Source of the DNA: Runella sp.
Lineage (GTDB): Bacteria; Bacteroidota; Bacteroidia; Cytophagales; Spirosomataceae
NCBI RefSeq assembly: GCF_027484545.1
Contig: NZ_JAIXST010000050.1
Span: forward strand, 1-48,177
Length of the DNA: 48,177 bases
Reading direction: 5' to 3'
The notes beneath the pieces are model-generated. The model was not told where the DNA came from, did not search any database, and was given only the letters and a program-made list of their open reading frames with translations. The translations under genes were made by a program, and so were the position numbers. This document shows positions 42,602-48,177 of the stretch, one piece after another (position 1 is the first letter of the stretch; every line of letters starts with the position of its first letter).

Positions 42602-44256
42602 CCCCCGAATCACAACATATTGATTACAAAAGCATTCGTATCATACAGAAAGGCGAGAGCGGTTTCAAAGACTTGGCACAAGCGGCTGTTTGTTTTGCCA
42701 ATGCGCAAGGCGGCAAACTCGTTATTGGCATTGAAGATGTGAATAAGATGCCACCGAGTGAACAAACCATCAACGTAGAAGACATCAACAAAACCCTTAC
42801 CCGAATTCGCTCTCTTTCTTTTAATGTGGGTTTAACCGCCAGCGATGTGTTGACACATCCCAACGGAGGGCAGTATTTTGAACTTACTATTTTACCGTCT
42901 TCTAAAACCATTGCCACCACCAACGATGGCAAAATTTACCTGCGAGTAGGTGACCAATGCCACGCGGCCCGTAGCGAAGACCTCGTAAGGATAGCCGCCG
43001 AAAAAGATGCTTTTCAGTGGGAATTGCAATTGCGAAACGTTTGGTTAAATGACATTCCTGCCCAACATCTGACAAAATTTGCCAACGAGATTAGACAGTC
43101 GCCAAGGGTAAAGGAGAGCATAAAACAAAGAAGTGATGTCGAAATTGCCGAGCATTATAACCTCATCAACAGCGAGCAACTAACAAACTTGGGCATTTTG
43201 TGGCTTGGCAATGCTTCCCAACGCAGCCGATTGGCGTATCCACTCACGATACAGTATTTGGTTTACAATGACTTAGAGGAGAAAGTCCGTAAATTAGATT
43301 GGCACGATTACGCCCTCAACCCCAAAGAACTATTACAAGAAATCGAAAAAGAAGCCATCGAACTTACCTATTACCATGAGTTCCAAGACGGACTTTTCCA
43401 GCGCAAACCCATTCGATTTTATGACGAACGGGTCATCAGAGAGCTACTCATCAATGCCTTTGCGCACAAAAGCTACACCATATCAGGCGATATTTTTATC
43501 AGTGTTTATGTGGATAGACTGGAAATTAAAAACCCAGGCGGGCTATTGATGGGTATTTCCAAAGATAACATTCTGCACAAAACCGCCCGACGGAATCCTC
43601 ATCTCATCAAAATCTTTCACGACCTCAACCTGATGGAAGGAGAAGGCTCAGGCTTTGATTTACTGTATGAAATCAGCAGCCGTAATGCCAAACCCTTTCC
43701 TATCGTTGAAGCCGACTTTGACAGTGTCAACGTGGTGCAGGAATCTAAAATCCTGGACGAATCAAGCATTGCGCTACTCGAATACGTATCGAATCACTAT
43801 CAACTATCGCAACGTGAGTTTATCGCATTGGGTATCGTGTCGAGATGGCAAAAAGTCTTGACTACTCAACTCTACAAGCAGCTACAATTGCCAGAAGAAG
43901 AACGCCTTAGAAGTTACGTAAGTCGCTTAACCGAACAAGGTTTGCTCATCAGCCGTGGCCTTAAAAAAGGTACTGAATACCTCATCAACCCACAATTGGT
44001 GGCCAATGCCCGACTCAATGTCAAAGCCAGCCTGAAAGTCATAGAACCGCACCGCCTCAAAGCCCTGATCATTGAAGAATTACGCCTCAGGCCCCAAAGC
44101 AGCATCGAAGATATTCATCAACGCTTTGAAGAAATTGACCGCAAGGATATTCAAAAAGCCGTGTATAAATTAGTAGAAGAGGGCGAATTAGAATATTCAG
44201 GAGGTAAAACGTATCGTAAATACGAACTGGCAAAAAAAAAAAGAAATAAAAAATAA
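42598..44256 (+). CDS. AlbA_2/Schlafen-type ATP-binding protein with winged-helix tail
   Basis: The 552-residue protein has an N-terminal AlbA_2 (Schlafen-like) domain, residues about 5-125 (GFKDLAQAAVCFANAQGGKL, then VIGIED). A GHKL-type ATPase domain of the RecG-C/HATPase_c_4 type spans about 275-370 (VIRELLINAFAHKSYTISGD, LEIKNPGGLLMGISKDN, NLMEGEGSGFDLLYE). Two or three winged-helix units fill the C-terminus (EERLRSYVSRLTEQGLLISR, KDIQKAVYKLVEEGELEYSG), and the last residues are lysine-rich. Such proteins are often annotated as transcriptional regulators or RNA/DNA-binding ATPases; several accompany defence systems. It is translationally coupled to the helicase and is bounded by copies of repeat C. 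Confidence 0.88.
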   Translation: MTPESQHIDYKSIRIIQKGESGFKDLAQAAVCFANAQGGKLVIGIEDVNKMPPSEQTINVEDINKTLTRIRSLSFNVGLTASDVLTHPNGGQYFELTILPSSKTIATTNDGKIYLRVGDQCHAARSEDLVRIAAEKDAFQWELQLRNVWLNDIPAQHLTKFANEIRQSPRVKESIKQRSDVEIAEHYNLINSEQLTNLGILWLGNASQRSRLAYPLTIQYLVYNDLEEKVRKLDWHDYALNPKELLQEIEKEAIELTYYHEFQDGLFQRKPIRFYDERVIRELLINAFAHKSYTISGDIFISVYVDRLEIKNPGGLLMGISKDNILHKTARRNPHLIKIFHDLNLMEGEGSGFDLLYEISSRNAKPFPIVEADFDSVNVVQESKILDESSIALLEYVSNHYQLSQREFIALGIVSRWQKVLTTQLYKQLQLPEEERLRSYVSRLTEQGLLISRGLKKGTEYLINPQLVANARLNVKASLKVIEPHRLKALIIEELRLRPQSSIEDIHQRFEEIDRKDIQKAVYKLVEEGELEYSGGKTYRKYELAKKKRNKK

Positions 44257-44502
44257 ATGAAAAAGAAAAAGATTCAAATAGTTGATTTTTAAATAGTTAA
44301 TTATTTTTATTTCTTTTTTGTAACATAAAAAAATGAAAAGAAAATAGTCTAAAATAACCATCTCTGAAAGTTTTGACGCATGGATATAACACGAGCTTGC
44401 TTGACAATACCCGCACAACCGCTACTTTCAGAGAAAATCTAATTATGCAACAGCCTGTTGCACAATTACAAGACAACGATTAACGAATTGACAGAAATAC
44501 CC
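44257..44502. other. A/T-rich intergenic gap with remnant of a helicase gene end
   Basis: Positions 44257-44350 are extremely A/T-rich (ATTTTTAAATAG, TTATTTTTATTTC). At 44351-44382 the helicase 3' end recurs (encoding KITISESFDAW). A 20-codon frame from ATG 44380 ends at 44442 without recognisable product. The methylase gene could also start at TTG 44458. No other gene or RNA is seen. Confidence 0.6.
44351..44382 (+). repeat. Direct repeat C, copy 2
   Basis: The 32 bases beginning AAAATAACCATCTCTGAAAG would encode KITISESFDA then ATG, mirroring the helicase-gene terminus at 42569-42600. The five differences are mostly silent or conservative (Ile/Thr, Asn/Asp), as expected of a diverged homologous gene end rather than chance. 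Confidence 0.85.
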
Positions 44503-47500
44503 ATGACCGAAAAAGAACTCAAAGAAAAACTTCACGAGCCATATCGCCTCCACACTTGGCAGGAGATCGTTCGTCATATATTCAAAAACCCAACCCTCTT
44601 TACCACCGAGGCGGCTTTGCCATTGTTTGAAAATGTGGAGTATGTGCAAAAAGCTTTTCAGTTTGGTACAGTATCACTGCACGACGACCGACAATTAGCC
44701 CTGATTGATGTCAAACTAAGCAGCAACAAAGTCATCTCAAAAAATAGGGTTCAGCTTCGTGAACTTATCGCCAAGTATGTAGATGGAGGCAAGTTTCAGG
44801 GCATTTTGGCTTTATTTCATTCTGCTGATACCACCCAACAAGATTACCGACTCACTTTCATTGCCAAAAGTAGCTCGTTTAATGAGGAGGGTGAGTTTGT
44901 AACCAAACAAACCTACCCAAAGCGTTATACCTATATTTTAGGCCAAAATGAGTCCTGTACCACCGCTGCCCAACGACTCACCAAATACTTAGGCGACAAC
45001 AATCGGGCGGCATTGAAAGATGTCATTGAGGCATTCTCGGTTGAGAAACTCTCCAATGACTTTTTTGCCGAATACAAGTACAACTACGAAAAAAAGTTTT
45101 TGGCTCACCTTATGCCGCTCAAAAACACCGTTTTCGAGGGCAACGACAAAGCCGTGAGAGACTTTTGCAAACGCTTGCTTGGGCGTATTGTGTTCCTGTA
45201 TTTTGTTCAGAAAAAACGCTGGTTGGGGGCTACCGTTGGCCAAGACCACTGGGAGGGCGATACCAATTTTTTGCTCTCGCTTTTCAAGGAAGTACAGGCA
45301 CAAGACCAAACATCCGCGTTTTATTCGCATTGGCTTTCAAAGCTGTTTTTTGAGACGCTCAATACCAAACGAGAAGGGGATTTATTCAGGATGCCAACGG
45401 GCAAGCAAGTGAAAGTGCCGTATCTCAACGGGGGGCTTTTTTATGGTAAAAAAGAGCCTGAGGCGTCCCTCATCTCGTTTCCTGCCCACTTTTTCCATCA
45501 AAATGATGATAAAAAAGCCGATAAACCCAACGAAAGAGGGCTTTTCGACTTTATGAATAGCTTCAACTTTACGATTTATGAAGACAGTCCCGAAGACCAG
45601 ACTGTGGCCGTTGACCCTGAAATGCTCGGACACATCTTTGAAAACTTGCTCGAAGAAAACCGTGAAAAAGGTGCGATTTACACCCCAAAAGACAACGTAC
45701 ATTTCATGTGTCAGCAAAGCCTGATTCATTACCTAAATGTACACCTCAATCCCAAGAACAACCCTACCATTGAAAGCCAAATCAGGCAAGTAGTGGTGCA
45801 GAAAAATATCAACAATATTCCAGAAGATTTACTAATTGACATTGACAATAGGCTCGAAAAAATCAAAATCTGCGACCCTGCCATTGGCTCGGGCGCATTT
45901 CCGATGGGACTGCTGCAGGAGATTTTTGCCATCAAAGAAATTATTTATTTTGCCCGAGGCTTCAAAAGCTACTCGTCGGCCAAGGTCAAAGAAAATATCA
46001 TCCAGAAATCTATTTATGGCGTGGATTTGGACGCAGGTGCCGTGGACATTGCCCGCTTGCGCTTTTGGTTGTCGTTGATTGTGGACGAAGAAAAACCCCG
46101 CGCCTTGCCCAACCTCGACTACAAAATCGTAGAAGGCGACTCGCTTGTGCCCAAGTTTGAAAACCAGATTGTAGAAATTGAATGGAACAAATCACATACC
46201 ACCAGTAATCAATTTCTCTTGGAGGGCATTCGGGACTCACTCAGAAAAGTGGTAGAGAAACAGCGTGCGTTTTTTAGCCTCAACGACGACGACACCCAGC
46301 CGCACCCCACCAAAGAAGCGCTGCAACAAGAGATTAGAGACATAAAGATTGATTTGCTGATTAATCAACTGGCATTGAGCCAATTAGAGGCCAGTGCTAC
46401 CAATGTATCGCAAGGGGGATTATTTGCTTTGCCCAAATCGAAAGCCGAGCAAAAAGCCGAAGAAGACCTCCGCCAACGTACCGCAGGCTATGAAGAGTTG
46501 ATTGTTAAATTGCGAGCATTGAAGCAAAACCCAGAAATGCCTTTGCGATTCTTTGATTGGAAACTCACCTTTGCCGAAATCCTCAACGAACAAGTGACCG
46601 ACGAAAAAGGCTTCGATATTGTCATTGCCAATCCGCCTTATATGCGGGTGCAGGGCATACAGGCCAACTTGACCGACGAGAAAAAATACATCGAAACCGA
46701 AAAAGATTACCGCGAGATTACGACGGGGGCGTATGAATTTGCCAACCTGTTTTTTGTGATGACCGTCAAGAAACTGTCCAAAGAAAACGGCAGCAATTGC
46801 TTTATTTTTCCCCACAAATTCTTCAATTCTGATAGTTCTGCTCCCTTCCGTAGTTTTTTACGGAAAGGCATGTACATTGACAAAATTGCCCATTTTGGAG
46901 CCAATCGGGTCTTTAACGATGCCGATACCTACGTTTGCATTGCTTTTTTTTCCAAAAAAGCCAATGCAGGTTTTAAACTCCAAAAATTTGCCCACCGAAC
47001 CAATTTTATCCCACACCTCAACGACGAATCTCGCTACGAATTTATCAGCTACGAAACCCTCGACCGCGCCGCCAAAGCCTACGGAGGCAACCAGTGGATA
47101 TTTTTCAGAACCGCCGAAGAATACCAAATCTTTGAAAAGATATATCAACATTCGAGTAAAATAGAGGAAGTATTTGAAGATATATTTCAAGGAATTGCCA
47201 CCAGCAACGACAATCTATTTTTGATTGAGGTGGAACGAGAAGATGAGGGATATTTATACGGCAAAAACAAACTCAGTGACCGAGTGTGGCAAGTAGAAAA
47301 GGCGTTTTTTAAGCCCATGCTGCGCGGGCGCGATGTACAACGCTACGCCCCTTTACACACCGATAATTACGTCTTTTTTCCGTATCAGGTACAAAACAAA
47401 AAAGCTGCGGTAGTACCCCTCAAAACCTTTGAGGACAATTATCCCTATACGTTCCAATACATCATGGAGCAAGAAGCCATTTTTAAAGCGCGAGAAAGCG

Positions 47501-48174
47501 GGAAAGCGGCCAAAATGTCCCATTGGTACGAGTATATTTATCCCAAAAACCTTGTCAAGTTTGAGCAGCCTAAGCTTTCCAGCATGGAAATCTGCACCAC
47601 CCACCCCAACGTGACGTTCAATGAAGGTAATTTTTATCATAATACAAAAGTGTATAGTTGGGTCAAAAAAGAAAATATTTCAGCGAGTTACGAATACCTT
47701 TTGGCCATTGCCAACAGTGCTGTACTATGGTGGTTTTTGAAAAACACGGGCGATACCCTTCAAGGCGATGCAAGAACACTTAAAACCAATTATCTCAACC
47801 CATTTCCCATCCCCTTGGCCGTCAGTACGCACTACCAAGAAGCCATTGCGCACTTGGTAAAATACGTCATCTACCTCACCGATACGGCACACCCTCAGGT
47901 TCACCCGAGCATTGGCAATGGTGCCGTGGCTCAATACCTGCGGCAGGTCATAGACGGCTGTGTGTTTGAGTTGTATTTTGGCGAAGAAATGAAAGCCAAG
48001 CGCATTGACATCTTGCCGTTTGTCGCTACCGAAATCAAGCCCTATGACGGGCAGCCGCAAACCATTTTGCAGGTATATCAGCAGTGGCAACGGCCCGATA
48101 GCCAAGTTAGGAATCGCCTCAAACTCATGGCCATCGAAAGCCCTCATACCATAGCCCACATTCTGAATGTATGA
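44503..48174 (+). CDS. Eco57I-class N6-adenine methylase / possible restriction-modification protein
   Basis: The 1223-residue protein has an N-terminal region of about 400 residues, then an N6-adenine methylase core: SAM motif ICDPAIGSGAFPMGLLQE (about 455-472), YGVDLDAGAVDIARLR, and catalytic NPPY (about 710-713, in IVIANPPYMRV). A TaqI-like specificity region follows, including PMLRGRDVQRYAPLH (about 935-949). The family is Eco57I/type IIG/ISP or BREX PglX-like. The N-terminus holds DD-x7-DVK (about 61-71), a possible PD-(D/E)XK trace, not proven. ATG at 44503 is preferred over TTG at 44458, because MTEKELKEKLHEPYRLHTWQ has a natural start. It is the modifying component of the operon and follows the ATPase after 246 bp. 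Confidence 0.9.
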   Translation: MTEKELKEKLHEPYRLHTWQEIVRHIFKNPTLFTTEAALPLFENVEYVQKAFQFGTVSLHDDRQLALIDVKLSSNKVISKNRVQLRELIAKYVDGGKFQGILALFHSADTTQQDYRLTFIAKSSSFNEEGEFVTKQTYPKRYTYILGQNESCTTAAQRLTKYLGDNNRAALKDVIEAFSVEKLSNDFFAEYKYNYEKKFLAHLMPLKNTVFEGNDKAVRDFCKRLLGRIVFLYFVQKKRWLGATVGQDHWEGDTNFLLSLFKEVQAQDQTSAFYSHWLSKLFFETLNTKREGDLFRMPTGKQVKVPYLNGGLFYGKKEPEASLISFPAHFFHQNDDKKADKPNERGLFDFMNSFNFTIYEDSPEDQTVAVDPEMLGHIFENLLEENREKGAIYTPKDNVHFMCQQSLIHYLNVHLNPKNNPTIESQIRQVVVQKNINNIPEDLLIDIDNRLEKIKICDPAIGSGAFPMGLLQEIFAIKEIIYFARGFKSYSSAKVKENIIQKSIYGVDLDAGAVDIARLRFWLSLIVDEEKPRALPNLDYKIVEGDSLVPKFENQIVEIEWNKSHTTSNQFLLEGIRDSLRKVVEKQRAFFSLNDDDTQPHPTKEALQQEIRDIKIDLLINQLALSQLEASATNVSQGGLFALPKSKAEQKAEEDLRQRTAGYEELIVKLRALKQNPEMPLRFFDWKLTFAEILNEQVTDEKGFDIVIANPPYMRVQGIQANLTDEKKYIETEKDYREITTGAYEFANLFFVMTVKKLSKENGSNCFIFPHKFFNSDSSAPFRSFLRKGMYIDKIAHFGANRVFNDADTYVCIAFFSKKANAGFKLQKFAHRTNFIPHLNDESRYEFISYETLDRAAKAYGGNQWIFFRTAEEYQIFEKIYQHSSKIEEVFEDIFQGIATSNDNLFLIEVEREDEGYLYGKNKLSDRVWQVEKAFFKPMLRGRDVQRYAPLHTDNYVFFPYQVQNKKAAVVPLKTFEDNYPYTFQYIMEQEAIFKARESGKAAKMSHWYEYIYPKNLVKFEQPKLSSMEICTTHPNVTFNEGNFYHNTKVYSWVKKENISASYEYLLAIANSAVLWWFLKNTGDTLQGDARTLKTNYLNPFPIPLAVSTHYQEAIAHLVKYVIYLTDTAHPQVHPSIGNGAVAQYLRQVIDGCVFELYFGEEMKAKRIDILPFVATEIKPYDGQPQTILQVYQQWQRPDSQVRNRLKLMAIESPHTIAHILNV

Positions 48175-48177
48175 AAA
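48171..48177 (+). CDS. Possible start of the next operon gene (cut by window edge)
   Basis: ATGAAAA overlaps the methylase stop as ATGA (TGA at 48172-48174), exactly the coupling seen between the helicase and ATPase genes. Only two codons are visible, so this is a positional guess. Confidence 0.3.

Noticed and set aside
39347-48177. Complete class 1 DISARM or BREX system
   Set aside because: No DrmA/DrmB (DUF1998) genes, no BrxC/BrxA/PglZ genes are visible; the PLD domain is fused to the helicase.
1-48177. tRNA, rRNA, CRISPR arrays and complete insertion sequences
   Set aside because: No clover-leaf with a TTCRA arm, no ribosomal RNA, no regularly spaced repeat array and no transposase with inverted ends was found on reading both strands; this is manual inspection only.

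Overview
The window looks like chromosome of a gliding Bacteroidota, most likely order Cytophagales (Spirosomaceae/Runella-like). The evidence is a GldD-type gliding lipoprotein, a bacillithiol-pathway BshA, a short (64-residue) S21, a Bacteroidota-type promoter (TTG - 20 bp - TATTTTTG) before rpsU, few Shine-Dalgarno sequences, and an HME-RND pump fused to TolC. Genus is an inference; no rRNA is present and no database search was run.

Layout. (1) 1-9755 is mostly housekeeping: Ppx/GppA phosphatase, rpsU, a YCII protein, the ftsH-rsfS // birA-gldD divergent cluster, a UbiA-family prenyltransferase and bshA. (2) 8997-14883 is catabolic: a 5'-nucleotidase split into two exported proteins, arginine deiminase followed by the citrulline hydrolase CtlX (arginine to ornithine, CO2 and ammonia without carbamoyl phosphate), and a DEAD-box helicase. 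(3) 14953-22277 holds an Rpn-family nuclease, then a probable sugar or sugar-acid cluster: cytochrome c/beta-propeller dehydrogenase-like protein, Tat-exported enolase-superfamily enzyme, NagX-like membrane protein and a BNR/sialidase-fold protein. (4) 22278-25583 is an accessory patch: a truncated 5' copy of a cytosine methyltransferase gene, a PIN toxin-antitoxin pair between direct repeats (A), a secreted orphan, and a full-length solitary C5 methyltransferase between a second pair of direct repeats (B). (5) 25584-30457 encodes an M28 peptidase, a beta-barrel protein, a class-V PLP enzyme and a fasciclin protein. (6) 30696-39013 is a heavy-metal efflux operon (small exported protein, RND-TolC fusion, lipoprotein adaptor), then an ECF sigma factor translationally coupled to a membrane protein whose C-terminus looks like a beta-barrel.

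(7) 39347-48177 is the most interesting part: a defence-type operon. Its genes are an SNF2-like helicase with an N-terminal phospholipase-D (HKD) domain, an AlbA_2/Schlafen-type ATPase with a winged-helix tail, and a 1,223-residue Eco57I-class N6-adenine methylase. Helicase and ATPase genes overlap by ATGA, and another ATGA at the methylase stop suggests the operon continues past the window. The ATPase gene lies between two 32-bp imperfect direct repeats derived from the 3' end of the helicase gene, as if it were a cassette added to a helicase-methylase core. The set resembles, but does not match, class 1 DISARM (no DrmA or DrmB is visible) and may be an undescribed restriction-like system.

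No rRNA, tRNA, CRISPR array or intact insertion sequence was found. Functional calls rest on motif recognition and need searching to confirm.
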